Position numbers and translations under genes: made by a program. The notes under the pieces are model-generated. The model had not been told where the DNA came from. It ran no database searches and saw only the letters and a list, made by a program, of their open reading frames with translations. From assembly GCA_016987375.1 (NCBI GenBank), contig PJRA01000313.1, forward strand, positions 3,786,556-3,836,538: DNA of 49,983 nt, read 5' to 3'. Source of the DNA: Brachionus koreanus (lineage: Eukaryota; Rotifera; Eurotatoria; Ploima; Brachionidae). Within the stretch, counting starts at the first letter, position 1, and each line of letters begins with the position of its first letter. Below, in pieces: positions 1 through 11,000 of this stretch.

Positions 1-1
1 A

Positions 2-149
2 ATTGGAGATCCGATTAAGGACAATAAGAGAACGGGTCGTCCAACTACCTGGACAGCTGCAAGGAAGACAAAACTAAAGAGATTGATCAATAACCGAACT
101 GGAGTGAGTCAAAGGCGTCTAGCAGACAAATTAATGTCCACTCTAATTT
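2..149 (+). pseudogene. Mariner/Tc1-type transposase fragment
   Basis: The window opens inside an open frame of 48 codons that ends in TAA at 147-149. It reads as the linker and second helix-turn-helix of a mariner/Tc1-family transposase: a basic GRP-type motif (KRTGRPTTWT) followed by LINNRTGVSQRRLADKL, which matches the DNA-binding region of such transposases. The catalytic DDE/D part is absent. Just before the stop the text ATGTCCAC occurs twice 19 nt apart, so the break may be a small local duplication. The 5' part lies outside the window. Seen: frame and motif. Inferred: dead copy, since the next 2 kb carries no further transposase. Confidence 0.7.
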
Positions 150-392
150 AATGTCCACCAGACAACAGTTGGCCGGCAGTTAACAAAAATGGATAATGGA
201 TACAAAACTTTACTTTGGCAGGCGACAGCATGCCGGGAAATGCTGGATATTACACAAATGACAAGTCTACTAGTCATTCTTAGAACTTCAGAAGGTTCAA
301 TCATCTCAATAAAGCTTTTAAAGACTAAATATTAAAGTAACTATTAACCGGTTAAAAATCTTACAGCAAAATTAAATTTTAATTGAATATCT

Positions 393-660
393 AAAAACTG
401 AAATTTCATACAAAATTTCCATTTCAAAAAAGTAAATAATCTAATACCTTTTGTTCTAACGGCCAAAGATTTGTTCTCCAGATGAAACAAAGTTAATCAA
501 CCGTTGTTTAACCTAAAACGGAAGTCAACAAAATTTCACTCAATAAAGAAATATAAAAAATATTGAAAATTGATAATATTGAAAATTAATCTCCATTAAT
601 TTGTACACATTTTGCAGATAGTTTTATGTTTTATCTGCAGAGCAAATCTTTAACTAATAT
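393..660. repeat. Foldback element, family A, copy 1
   Basis: Imperfect inverted repeat. The left arm around 460-500 (AAAGATTTGTTCTCCAGATG) is matched in reverse complement around 630-655 (AAAGATTTGCTCTGCAGAT on the minus strand). The whole segment is similar to the clearer copy at 29755-30079: it shares the outer text AAATTTCATACAAAA, the arm text and the internal text around CACTCAATAAA. The ends of this copy are uncertain. No coding capacity is seen, so it is a non-autonomous, MITE-like repeat. Confidence 0.6.
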
Positions 661-1353
661 AGATCTATTTAAAAAATAAATTCTCTACATCAGAAAAAAG
701 ACCAGAACTTAATATCATTTTTATTTTTTAAGATATTCGCTTGTAATTTTTGTCCATTTACTTATGCATCACGTTAGAAAGTTTTTTTAAAGGTGTACGT
801 TGTTTAATACGATAGATTTAAAAGCGCTAATTATATTTTTTTCAATAAAAATTCTTAATCTAGCACTAATTTTACTTATTCCAAAAAAAAATTAACAAAA
901 TGAAAAAAATAAAGGGGGATCATGAGGTAAATTTTGACTGTTCGAATTTGAATTTTAATAATTTTAAAACTTAATTAGAGTTAATCGTTTTAATGAACGA
1001 AACTGGAAGTTCTCAATTTTTTCGTTTAAAAATTATTGTAATTCATTAAAAATGCATAAAAAAATCAACAAGAATATAACGGAAAATACAACGGTTAAAG
1101 GCTCAAGACATTATTCAGAAATTTGATCAAAATAAAATGAACATGCCATTTAAAAGCGCCTCAAAAACCCTTTAAAATTTTTTTGTTCCTTCTGAACTTC
1201 AATTAAAGTTAAGCCTTAGTTTTTCGGAAAACAAAGAAAGCAATAAGAATCTATAAAAAAACTAATCAAATTTGTGATTAGCTTTGTAACTTTTGAACAA
1301 CTCTGCATGGTACTACTGTAGATAAAAATTAATTTATTTTTTACTAATTCAGA

Positions 1354-1690
1354 GTTTTGTGAAATTTAGTACAATAGAACAGAACAAAATGTTAAAAATT
1401 CTTGTAATCTTTTTTTTAAAGTCAAAAGCAAGTTCTGTAAATGCAGCATGGTGCAACATTCAAAGTTACATTATTATGAAAAATCTCGTAAAACTCTGCA
1501 AATTTAGACAAATTTGGCTATAATGCATTTTGCAGAGACTTTGCACATCTTTAGCAGACTTTGACTTTTGGTACAACTAAGTATGTTGCAGTTTGTTGCA
1601 CTTGCAGAACTGATTCACGAAAAAAGTTATTAGCTTTTTTAGCATTAACTTCTGTTCTCTTTTTATATTTTGTACTAAATTTCACAAAAC
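1354..1690. repeat. Foldback element, family B
   Basis: A perfect 20-bp inverted repeat (GTTTTGTGAAATTTAGTACA at 1354-1373 and its complement at 1671-1690) bounds about 340 bp. Further inward, the arms continue imperfectly (GAACAGAAC against the complement of TTCTGTTC, then AGTTCTG against CAGAACT). The middle is rich in TGCA-containing words and has no open frame. The boundaries outside the perfect arms are not resolved. It looks like a short non-autonomous element. Confidence 0.6.
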
Positions 1691-2179
1691 CATAATTCAG
1701 TTTATTTATTGTTAATAAGTTTATAAGTTTTTGGGCAAAATTTAAAAAAAAAATTTCATTTATTTAAAAAATATGACTTTAAAATAAAGCATATAAATGC
1801 CGAGAAAAAAATCAAATAATTGGAATTTCCTTATTTTCTAAAAAATTAGTGTATTAACAAATGAAATATCGAATTTAACTTAGATGTTTGGATCTGTGTT
1901 ATAAAATAGATAATAAACTGGATTTAAAAAATTATTAGCTAATATTAATTCAATAATTGTATTTAAACATCTTAGTGGAATTTGTTTGACGTAAAAAAAA
2001 AAATTTAGCTTATTTGTTAAGCTTAACAATACTAATTTCTTTAGCAAAATTAAATTAATTTGTTTCTTTTTTTTGCACATAAAAAATGATATTTAAATTA
2101 AACAATTTCATTTCAGTTCTATTTTGAAATTTTTTTACAAGAAAAAAATATTGTCAAAGCCGTCTTAATTTTGATTAAA

Positions 2180-3250
2180 ATGCAAAATATTGTTTCAAAT
2201 GATAGTGTGGTAAACTACTTTATATGGGCATATCGCACCTCAAATACATTTATGTTCTATGCTAATTTGACAATTGTTCCATTTGGTTTATTTTTCAATT
2301 TAATTTCATATATAATCTTTTCGAGAAAAACTTTTAATAAAGGAACAATGGGATTTTATTTTCGAGTAATAGCTGTAATGGATTCAATTGCATTAGCAAA
2401 TTTATTTGGCCAATATTTTACTCAGTCACTTGGTGCTGATTTAGTGCTTTTATCTTCTTTCACCTGCATTTTTTTTAACCTTTTTTTGAGAGTTTCTTTT
2501 CAAGCATCAGCCTGGCTAAATGTCATAGTGACATTAGATCGTCTAGCATGTATCAAGTATGTTCACAAACAATTTAGATTTAATAGAAATAAAAAAATTC
2601 TATCAAGTGTCTTGTTCATAACTCTAATAATCATTATTCTGACAAATATTCCAGTTTTTTTTTTGAATCGTAATATTATCATTTACAATAACCAATCTAT
2701 ACCTTTGTGTAACACTAACAGAACTTCATATTTTATTCGTGAATTTCTCTACACAATTGTACGAACTATTTTGCCATTTACAATAATGCTCTATGCGAAT
2801 ATATCATTAATTAAAGCTTTAAGAGAATCAAGATTAAAATTTAAGAAAAACAGGTCCATGCAACGAGAATACTATTTTGCATCATCTTTGATAATTATTA
2901 ATTCTATATTTTTGGCCAATTTACTACCACTAGAATTATCAAAAATATTATATAGTGCAACTTCTGGACAATTGAGCTTTTTTACTGGTGTCGTCACAAT
3001 TATATATTTTGTCACCACTTATATATCAGCATTCAATCATGTTTTTCCATTTTTTATAAACTTAAAATTCAACAAAATTTTTTATAATGAACTACGAATA
3101 ACTATAATGGAAATAAAAGAGTTTCTTGGAATATCAAAAATTCCAATCACTCGTCAAAATAGAATTGGCAGCTTTCAAGATGGACTAGATCAAAATGGAT
3201 CATCTTTGGTGTTCACAATTCAAAACACCAATTTTTCAAATAAAAATTAA
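2180..3250 (+). CDS. Rhodopsin-like 7TM receptor (GPCR), orphan
   Basis: Single-exon G protein-coupled receptor of 356 residues. Seven hydrophobic segments lie roughly at residues 28-48, 60-80, 92-118, 140-162, 188-212, 233-255 and 268-296. The DRY position at the end of TM3 reads DRL (120-122), within LDRLACI. Cys96 at the top of TM3 and Cys177 in the second extracellular loop are placed for the usual disulfide. TM7 ends AFNHVFPFFIN where many receptors have NPxxY. The basic third loop (about 214-230) would face the G protein. The short N-terminus contains Asn-linked glycosylation-type sites. The start is the ATG at 2180; an upstream TTG in frame is ignored. The overall pattern resembles invertebrate peptide-receptor families such as FMRFamide-type receptors. 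The ligand is unknown. An AATAAA lies about 50 nt after the stop. Confidence 0.85.
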   Translation: MQNIVSNDSVVNYFIWAYRTSNTFMFYANLTIVPFGLFFNLISYIIFSRKTFNKGTMGFYFRVIAVMDSIALANLFGQYFTQSLGADLVLLSSFTCIFFNLFLRVSFQASAWLNVIVTLDRLACIKYVHKQFRFNRNKKILSSVLFITLIIIILTNIPVFFLNRNIIIYNNQSIPLCNTNRTSYFIREFLYTIVRTILPFTIMLYANISLIKALRESRLKFKKNRSMQREYYFASSLIIINSIFLANLLPLELSKILYSATSGQLSFFTGVVTIIYFVTTYISAFNHVFPFFINLKFNKIFYNELRITIMEIKEFLGISKIPITRQNRIGSFQDGLDQNGSSLVFTIQNTNFSNKN

Positions 3251-3618
3251 CAAAATTCAATAAGATTCAAAATACTTTTTTTTACTTTTTAGAATTTTAA
3301 TAAATAAAAAAATTTTTTCAATATTTTGAGAATTAAATAATAATAATAATCAAAATTAACTTAAGTTTTTTTTCTTTTTTAAATTTTATGCACTTTTTTG
3401 TGCAAATTATGATTATTGTTTTCTTTTGGTTAACAACTAAAATTTTTTCTTACATCAAAGTAGTAATTTGATAATTTTGAAATCTTTTAGTTATAAATTT
3501 TAATAAAAAATTTAAATGCAGAAAAATTTTAATTAATCAGCTTACTTTTAAGTAGAATCGTCATAAATTCAAAAACAGGTACACTCAAGACCAAACCATT
3601 AAATCTTTACATTTTATA
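3251..3618. other. Spacer between receptor and GOSR1
   Basis: AT-rich sequence with polyadenylation-type AATAAA words soon after the receptor stop. Nothing else is recognised. It must contain the promoter of the following gene, but no clear element is seen. Confidence 0.5.
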
Positions 3619-5016
3619 ATGAGAAGTTTGAACAGTACTTCGACACCAAATCCAACTCAAACTCTAGGTTCATCTTACGGAATAATGTCTACTAATTTTC
3701 AAACTACTTCTCAAAACGGACAATGGCTCAATTGGGAAAGTAATTATTACTTTGTGCTTTAAAATATCATCGACTATATATTACATGTAGCTCTTAGAAA
3801 ACAAGCCAGACAACTAGAAAATGAAATAGATTCAAAACTAATTTCTTTTAGCAAACTTTGTACAAACTATTCAGCTTCGGTAATTACTGATGGGAAAAAT
3901 TCGAACATGTCTTCGGATCTTTTATTCGCCACACTTTCTAATGAAATAGAGGATTTAATATCTAGATTGACTGCGTTAAATTCTAAAATGAGTGAAACTT
4001 TAAATACCGAAACAGGCCCTAATTCAAATGCCACTGTACATACTCTTCAGGTAAGTTAAATATTTTAAAAAAATTGAATATAATTCTTATATCTAAAATT
4101 ATTCTTATAATTTATTAAATTTAATTAATTTAAATAGAATATCTAAAAATTAAATTTCCTAGCGACATAGAGACATTTTGCGTGATTATTCACAAGAATA
4201 TGAAAAAACCAAGAGGACCATAATGGCCTATAGGGAAAGAGAGGAGTTGTTTACAGGTGGAAATATGCGAGAAACGGGATTAAGTAATAGAAGAATGGAT
4301 GGTTCAACTAGTAGTTCTACTTCTCTTTATATGAAGGAATATGACCACTTAAAAAGCTCTCATTCACTTATTGACCAGCAAATAGAGTGAGTTAATATTA
4401 TATTGAAAAAAATCATTTAAATTACAAAATATTTATAGAATGGCTGAAATAACAAAAGAAAATCTTCAGTCTCAAAGCAAAAATTTGCGTTTTTTTCAAC
4501 AAAAAATGAATACGATTTCTCGTAATTATTATTTTAATTTTTCTATATTGAAAAGTACTAACTATTCTTAGAATTTTGATATTTATTAGTTTGAATGGCA
4601 AATTGATTCAAATATTCTAATTTAAATTCTTTGTTTGAGTAAATTGATTTTTAATAAAATAAGAGATATTATTTTAAACAGATTAATCTCTATGCCAAAT
4701 ATTTTATGTGTCATTAAGAACCTACTTTTTGACCCGTAGAGTGTCATTTCTTTTTGTTTATTTTTATTTTTTCTTGTTAAACTGAATCTAAAATCGATGA
4801 TTAACTGCATTTTTTATTTAGGTCAAAGAAAAAATTTTTATATTATTTTAAAATTTTACTCTTATGGCTTATTGTTTTTTTTTTTATTTTATAGAGAAAT
4901 TTCCAATGATAAACAATTTGGTTCAAAAAATCAAGCTCAAAAAGCGCAAAGACTCGTTAATATTGGCTGTGGTCATTTCATTATGCATAATTATTATGCT
5001 ACTCTATATTTTTTAA
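3619..5016 (+). CDS. GOSR1: Golgi SNAP receptor complex member 1 (GOS28)
   Basis: Golgi Qb-SNARE acting in ER-Golgi and intra-Golgi vesicle fusion. Five exons join to 269 residues: 3619-3739, 3791-4050, 4163-4386, 4439-4521 and 4895-5016. All introns are GT-AG and all phases agree. Family landmarks appear in order. Near the N-terminus the text LRKQARQLENEIDSKLISF corresponds to the start of the GOS28 Habc region. Next comes QRHRDILRDYSQEYEKTK, then YDHLKSSHSLIDQQIE with the SNARE helix that follows (MAEITKENLQSQ, RFFQQKMNTIS). The end is KFPMINNLVQKIKLKKRKDS plus a single hydrophobic C-terminal anchor of about 18 residues ending LLYIF. The length is close to the usual 250 residues. No orthodox alternative fits. 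The last intron (4522-4894) is the longest and contains spurious frames. Confidence 0.93.
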
Positions 5017-5393
5017 GTGCTTTTTTTTTTAAATTTAATTTAAATAAAATAAATAATGAATTCATTAAAATTATTAATATTAATCTAAAATGATGACTTT
5101 TTTTGAATTTTATTCAAAATAGATAAGATAAAATTAGTTTAGACGTTTTTAATTTGTAATTAGGTTTTAAATTATGATTTTAATTTTTATATATTTAAAA
5201 TTTGAAAAAGACATTTATCATATTATTGAAAACATCAGATTTTAATGATGGTTTGATGCTTAATTCTAAAATTTGTAAATAAATATTTAAAAAATTTTTG
5301 TTTTCTTTTCAAATTACAAAAAAAAATCAGGTTTAACTTCCTGTGATCAATCCTATTCATAAAAATGCTAATAAAAATTAGATCATCTTGAGA
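5017..5393. other. Spacer between GOSR1 and Rab
   Basis: AT-rich with no frame of note. It would carry the GOSR1 3' end and the Rab promoter. Confidence 0.5.
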
Positions 5394-6090
5394 ATGAGTA
5401 AAAACAATGGATTAGGAATAGCTAACCCGGGTAAAGACTATGATATTTTATGTAAAATAGTTCTGATAGGAGACAGTGGTGTTGGCAAGACCTCTCTGTT
5501 ACAAAGATTTGCTGAACAACATTTCAGCGGTAAAAAAAAATTGAATTTTTTAAAAAATTTTTTCTTATTTTTTGTTTTTAGACACTCATATAACAACAAT
5601 TGGAGTTGATTTTAAACTTAGGACTATTCAGGTTGGAAATGTGCGGGTTAAATTACAAGTATGGGATACGGCTGGTCAAGAAAAATTTCGAGTCATAACC
5701 AAAACCTATTACAGAAATGCAGCTGGCATTATAGTCGCTTATGATGTTACAAATGGAGAATCATTTGCCAATACAAAAAGGTGGATTGAAGAAGTTAAAA
5801 ATAACTGTGGTGATGATGGAGTGCCAATAGTTCTTGTAGGAAACAAGTGTGACTCGGAAAATAAATGTGTCACATACAACGATCAAGAAGAATACGCAAA
5901 ATTAATGAAATTGAAATTTTTTGAGACAAGTGCCAAAGAGAATCTAAATGTGGACGATGTTTTTACCGAGTTGACAAAACTTATTCTAGACAGGCAAGAA
6001 AAGGTTAAGCAAGATACAAATAAACGAGATAACGAAAAAATTGATCTTAAAGAATCTAAGCCCGGTAAGAAGAGTTCAAAATGTTGTTGA
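5394..6090 (+). CDS. Rab-family small GTPase, Rab35/Rab1-like
   Basis: Membrane-traffic GTPase of 214 residues in two exons (5394-5529 and 5582-6090; phase-1 intron of 52 nt). The nucleotide-binding motifs are complete: P-loop GDSGVGKTS (26-34), switch I with TTIGVDF, WDTAGQE with the catalytic Gln, NKCD for guanine specificity and ETSAK. The C-terminus SSKCC is a typical double-cysteine geranylgeranylation signal. The RabF-type segment around [12 protein letters not shown] and the order of motifs put it in the exocytic/endocytic Rab1-Rab8-Rab35 group. Text such as [11 protein letters not shown] and [15 protein letters not shown] is closest to what I recall of Rab35, but the subfamily is not certain. 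The start is the ATG at 5394; an upstream in-frame TTG is not used. Confidence 0.9.
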
Positions 6091-6471
6091 AATAATTTAT
6101 TAAATGGTGCTAAGTCAGAATTTTTATGCAATTAATTCATTTTAAAAATTAATTTCTATTTAATGTCTTATCTAAAATTATTTTTTTTCATGCTGTTTAA
6201 GATCAGTGAGAAAAGTGTGCTTTTTTTTTAAGCCTTAGAATTTTAAGTGAATTTTTTTTTCAAATTCTTACATTTTGAATCTAATTTAATTTTAATAAAT
6301 TATTTAAAAGTTTCTTCTTATTTTATTCAACAAGATTTAAAAAACCTCAAAAATCAAAAATAAAAAAAAATAATATTTTTGCAAACTATTTAATATTAAT
6401 TGATTAAAACATTATACTATAAACACTTTGTTATAGTAATGTTATATGCTTTGAGCGAACTACAATTACCC

Positions 6472-6601
6472 TTATAATAATCCTTTTTCTTTGATCAACG
6501 CAACATATTTGTAATACATCATCAGCTTTTCAACTGTTAACCGAGATTTTGGATTAAAATACGCAATTGTGAATTTTGGCACAAATAGCAAAAACAAAAA
6601 T
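6472..6601 (-). CDS. Possible terminal exon, unknown protein
   Basis: The minus strand has an open frame of about 42 codons from a possible acceptor (TTAAG) at 6602-6603 to TAA at 6472-6474. It reads as a hydrophobic stretch (FLFLLFV), then KFTIAYFNPKSRLTVEKL and a basic end ALIKEKGLL. The composition is protein-like compared with the surrounding AT-rich text and there is no ATG at its head, so it would be the last exon of a gene. No upstream exon was identified and the family is not recognised. It may equally be a relic or chance. Confidence 0.3.
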
Positions 6602-6847
6602 CTTAACAACTTTTTTTATTTAGGTCTAAAGCTAGTTTTACACAATGTGATACAGAGTATCTATCACCCAAAATTTAATTTGTGCAAAATCTCTGTAGTT
6701 AGGGTTTAATGGATTTTTAATGCATATACTATTTTACATATACTTTTATTCAATCTGAATGATATAGACATTAATTTAAAGTTTTTGTTTTTGTTTTTTG
6801 TTATAAAATTCACAATTATAAACTATATAAAATTAACATTTTTCTTA

Positions 6848-6976
6848 TTATTTATTAACCGCCACATTATTCACAACACATTTGTGGTCTCTCGGGTTAC
6901 AATTGCGTTGCTCCTTTAATTTGAGATTCTTAAACAACGATTTTTTAACTAATATATCAACAAAGCAAATATTCAT
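6848..6976 (-). CDS. Short ORF, 42 residues, unknown
   Basis: Complete minus-strand frame ATG (6976) to TAA (6848). The beginning is hydrophobic (MNICFVDILV), followed by basic residues and a CNPRDHKC motif with two cysteines six residues apart. The frame stays open upstream of the ATG for about a dozen more codons, including IFIVFIGLTQ, so a longer spliced form with a signal-like segment is possible. No family is recognised. Evidence for expression is lacking. Confidence 0.25.
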   Translation of the reverse strand: MNICFVDILVKKSLFKNLKLKEQRNCNPRDHKCVVNNVAVNK

Positions 6977-7405
6977 CTGAGTCAAGCCAATGAATACAAT
7001 AAAAATTTTCTTAAATTACATGCATCAAAAACTAGGACTTAAATATAATTATTATAATGTTCGTTATTATTTATACTTCTTTGAATTAACGATGTAATAC
7101 TTATAATAAAAATAAATCAAAAACCGGAGTTTTTTAAAAATCACAATTTTTAAGTCAAGTCAAAGTTATGACTTGTTGGAAAAAATTTAAATCAGAACAA
7201 GTCATGACTTTATAGCTTTAAAGTAATTGTTAATTTATTTAAAGAAATTTAATATTACATAAAAAAAATCTATTTTAAATATTTATTCAATTATTATATA
7301 AATTCTCAGTTTTTGTTTAAGTTTTCACTAAGTTATTAAAAATAATTCATTTTGGGCTTTATTTTTTTTAAATAAAAAATAAATTTCTTACATTATGAAT
7401 ATTCT

Positions 7406-7826
7406 TTAGAAATCAATCATTTTATCCAACATGTCAAAGTTAGCTGATTCTAAAATTGAATGAATTTGAAACCGGTTTGTTGATTCAAAAAGATGAAAAT
7501 AATGCCCTAAAATAAAAGCAGCTTTAAAATAAACGCTGGAAGCAAAAAGAGAAGATATAGTTAATACATCGATCATAAAAATTGATCCTATTCTATCATT
7601 TTCCAGAACCTTTTCGAGAAACAGCTCCGATCTGACACTTGTCTCCTCCATCATAATTGTTTTAAGACTAATTTTTTTAACTCTAAAATACGAAATAAAT
7701 AAAAATAATTTTCAAACGATTTATTTTAAAAAATTTAAAAAATAAATTAAAATTTTATTTTATTTTGTTTTTAAGATAGAAATGATTATTAAATATATAC
7801 TCAAAGCATTTCACAGATCTTTTCAT
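7406..7826 (-). CDS. Small two-exon gene, unknown function
   Basis: Reconstructed as exon 1 at 7801-7826 and exon 2 at 7406-7682 on the minus strand, giving 100 residues. The intron has a GTATAT donor and a TATTTTAG acceptor and the phase agrees. Exon 2 alone holds an 82-residue frame starting at a double ATG (7654), which is the conservative alternative. The protein is mixed alpha-helical in character, with EETSVRSELFLEKVLEND, then a hydrophobic run (SLFASSVYFKAAFILGHYF) and an acidic, helical end (ANFDMLDKMIDF). No domain is recognised. It sits tail-side of the OSBP gene on the same strand. A good donor-like GTAAGA follows the stop, so a 3' UTR intron is possible. Confidence 0.45.
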
Positions 7827-8038
7827 TATTTTAAAATAGTATTTTTAGTGAATCAGCGTTTCACTATATACGCTTCCTTTCGAAAATGACTAAAAATTAT
7901 AACAAAAAAAATAAGAAAAGATCAAAGTTCTATCCAAAAAGCTTCAAATATTATACAAAATAGAAAAAATAAAATTCATTTTGTATTTTTTTTAAATTAA
8001 ATAAAATTAAATAACTAAATTAATTTAGTGTTTTATTT

Positions 8039-11000
8039 TTAAAATATATCAGGGCATTTGCTCCAGTCTCCACTAGCTTTTTTCTCCCAATATTCATTTT
8101 TAAACACATGTATGGGTAGCTTAGTGATCGGGTCTATTGTTTTTTCGAACCAAATTGGCTCATAATCATGGTTGTCACTAATCGAATTTAATTTTTTAAT
8201 TGTTAAAGCATTCACGTCTTCTTCTTCATCCTCAAGATTACTATTAGTATTTTTGTTATTATTTTCTGTCTTATTATTTACAGCGTTTTGCTCTCTGGCC
8301 TTACGAGCGCAGCGCTGCTTCTCTTCAAGTCTTAATTTTTCTATGTTTGCATCGTCCCACTTGCCCTCTTCCATGAGTCTTTGATCGGGTCTCAACCTAG
8401 AATCAGTTGGAGCAACTCCGTCTTCGGGCTCATTTAGCTGCACTGTAAACTCGGTAAAATTGTGCATTGACTCCAAGTAAGCTGGTGGTATTCGTCTTTT
8501 CCACAAAATTTTCGATTTACCTGTGTTCAATTGAGTCTGCTGGGTAACTACTTGAGGATTTAGCACCGGCGCTCCTTCTATTTGTTCAGTCCATGTTCCA
8601 TTTAGGACATAGCGAGCTACATTATTCGAATCAGTGATAATAGCAGTGACTTTGCGTGGAGGCTCTCGGGAAAAATATGAATAGGCAAAATATTTTAAAT
8701 GGCAAACATCTTTTGTTTTGTGATTTATAATGTCCATTTCTCCAACATTGTCTATCCATAATTTTCCAACAATAATGTTTCTAACAAATGTGGCTATTTT
8801 TCTATAGGTATAGTGATGACCGGTTTTTTTAAATTCAACATGAGTAGTGCCCAGTGGTATTACTTGCAAATACTGACCACGAAATTTGCTTGAAACAGTC
8901 AATTCTTGAAACAATTTCCAGTCTTTAACACTTTCTGCATGCATAGCCATACCGGGTGGATGATGACTCACTTGTTCACACAGAGACCTCCAGCCTAGAT
9001 CATCGACCCGATCGAATTCGTAGGTCTCACCCAATAGAGGGTTGAAAGGCTTATTCGTTCGATTAGCCGTGGTGCTATAGGACGTTATACTGAATGCTGC
9101 CACATAAGCCATTTGCTCCCATTGATCTTCGCATGCAGCTGCTTGATCAAGCAATTCCGAATATTCAAGTTCTTCGGTAATTCTTTGCAACATGGACAAT
9201 GGTTCACTAAAATTAACTGGTATGGGAATTTTAGACAAGTCTTTTCCTATACAATTTTTCATAATGGACCACAAGTTAATGCTGTAATTTGGTCGTATTG
9301 GTACCTGAGTACGTCTTTGACGAATTTGTCGTTTGTTGACTAGCTGTAATTCTGCTGATGATGTTTTTTTTTTTGCTACCGACAATGTTGTACCTGTTGA
9401 CTGGGTCGAATTAGATAATTTACCATTTTCTTCTTGTTTATGAGTTTGCATAGTTACTTTTATAGTTTGTTCGTCGTCATCACCACTGGACACGTCTGAT
9501 TCTTGAATGTACAGCTTGGACAAATTACTCGGATTTCGATTGTGCATGGTTAATTTTTGACGCGGTAAAGTGACCGAAAATTGAGTCACATCCTCTACAG
9601 CGTCATGAAATTCATCATCATAAAATTGATCATCGTCCTCTTCTATTTTTTCTTGATTTGAAGATATTGTTTCTAGTTTTGGCTTATCTTGGCTATCAGT
9701 CGCATCTTGGGAAGACAATGCCAGGCCTGAAGATGTAGATGTAAGCTTTTGAGATGTTTCACTATCTGTAAGCTTTTGTTGTTGCAATGTCAAAGATGGC
9801 TTCTGCGAATGTTGACCTCCTTATAATTAAAAAATTTTTATAAATTATTCTCTAAAATTAGTATCAAATTATAAATAGGTGTTAATGTTTTTTTGTTGCT
9901 TTAAATTTAGCATTTTAAAGCATTAAAATTCATGTTCTAATAAAATTAATTTTGAAATTTCTTTATTTAATCAATTTTATATTTACTACTCAATTAGAAA
10001 TAATTTCAACTAGAACTAGTTATTTTCGAATTTCTAAATTAAATTTATTAATGTATTCTTATAAAAATGCCAACTCAATTGTTTATTTGGATTTCAATTA
10101 ATTTAGTAATAATTAAAATATTAAATATTTTATAAATATAAACGCCAAGTCATGATTTCAAATATTTTCCATTGATAAACCTTTGATAATTATTTCAAAT
10201 ATTAGGAATAATTTAAACAAAAAATAAATGAGTTAAATTTTGTCTAAGTATACAATTGACATACTATGATAGTTTTTAATATTCTCATATATTTTCAAAA
10301 AATTTTATTTACTTTCAATAAATTGGTTAAAAATTCTCATTTAGTAAAGTTGAAAAAAAAAACGTCTAAAAATCAAAATTCAATCCCCGTTAATTTGAAA
10401 AATAATCCAGAGATTCTATCAAGATTTTGTAATTTGGATCTTTTTTTGAAAGAAAATTGCTAAATGTTTGAAAAAAAATTACTTGATATAAATAATAAGA
10501 CGAGAGTAGTTGAATCTAATTACAATGGGAAAACCGAATTGAGTGCACTCATTAAAGCGAAAGCAAAAGTTAAAAGCTTAATGGAAAATACCACAAGGTG
10601 AACTAATACAACGTTTGTTAATAAAAAAAATTAAAGTTCTTAATTTTTTAAAAAATATATATATATTTTTTAACTTTCTAATTAATCGAATTTAAATCTA
10701 TTAATTAGCCGATTATTAAATCGACTAGTTATTTTTAATTCGAATATTAAATTTTCAAATTAATTTCGAAATGAAAGTTAGATAAGCTAAAATTTCCTAA
10801 AAATTTTACATTTTTTAAGAGTTCATTTAATTTTCATTTTAAAAGAATTAGTCGATTAATTAATCGACTAGAAAAAATTGTCGATTTTTGGATTTTTCCA
10901 AAAGATTGGAGTCGATAACCAACACTAGCCAAAATCGACCATCAGCGAACCCTTCTTTAACTCTCTTGGATAATTTTTTTGTTAATGAGATATCATACTA

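Larger units (their letters stand above)
150..2179. other. Gene-free spacer with foldback elements
   Basis: No convincing gene is seen. The stretch contains two inverted-repeat elements listed separately (about 393-660 and 1354-1690) and AT-rich filler. The short minus-strand frame near 1880-2080 is low-complexity Lys/Leu/Asn and is not supported as a gene. Confidence 0.6.
6091..7405. other. Spacer with two minor coding-like patches
   Basis: Mostly AT-rich filler after the Rab gene. Two short minus-strand frames with a more protein-like composition (6472-6601 and 6848-6976) are listed separately. Around 7150-7215 the words AAGTCAAGTCA and ATGACTTG recur in both orientations, like other dispersed copies in the window. 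Confidence 0.5.

Noticed and set aside
1880..2080. 66-codon minus-strand frame
   Set aside because: Low-complexity Lys/Leu/Asn text typical of AT-rich noncoding sequence; no ATG context, splice partner or motif.
4622..5093. Frames on both strands inside GOSR1 intron 4 and last exon
   Set aside because: Intron or off-frame text; the correct frame gives the SNARE C-terminus.
8172..9343. Plus-strand frames opposite OSBP
   Set aside because: They are antisense shadows of a well-supported conserved gene.
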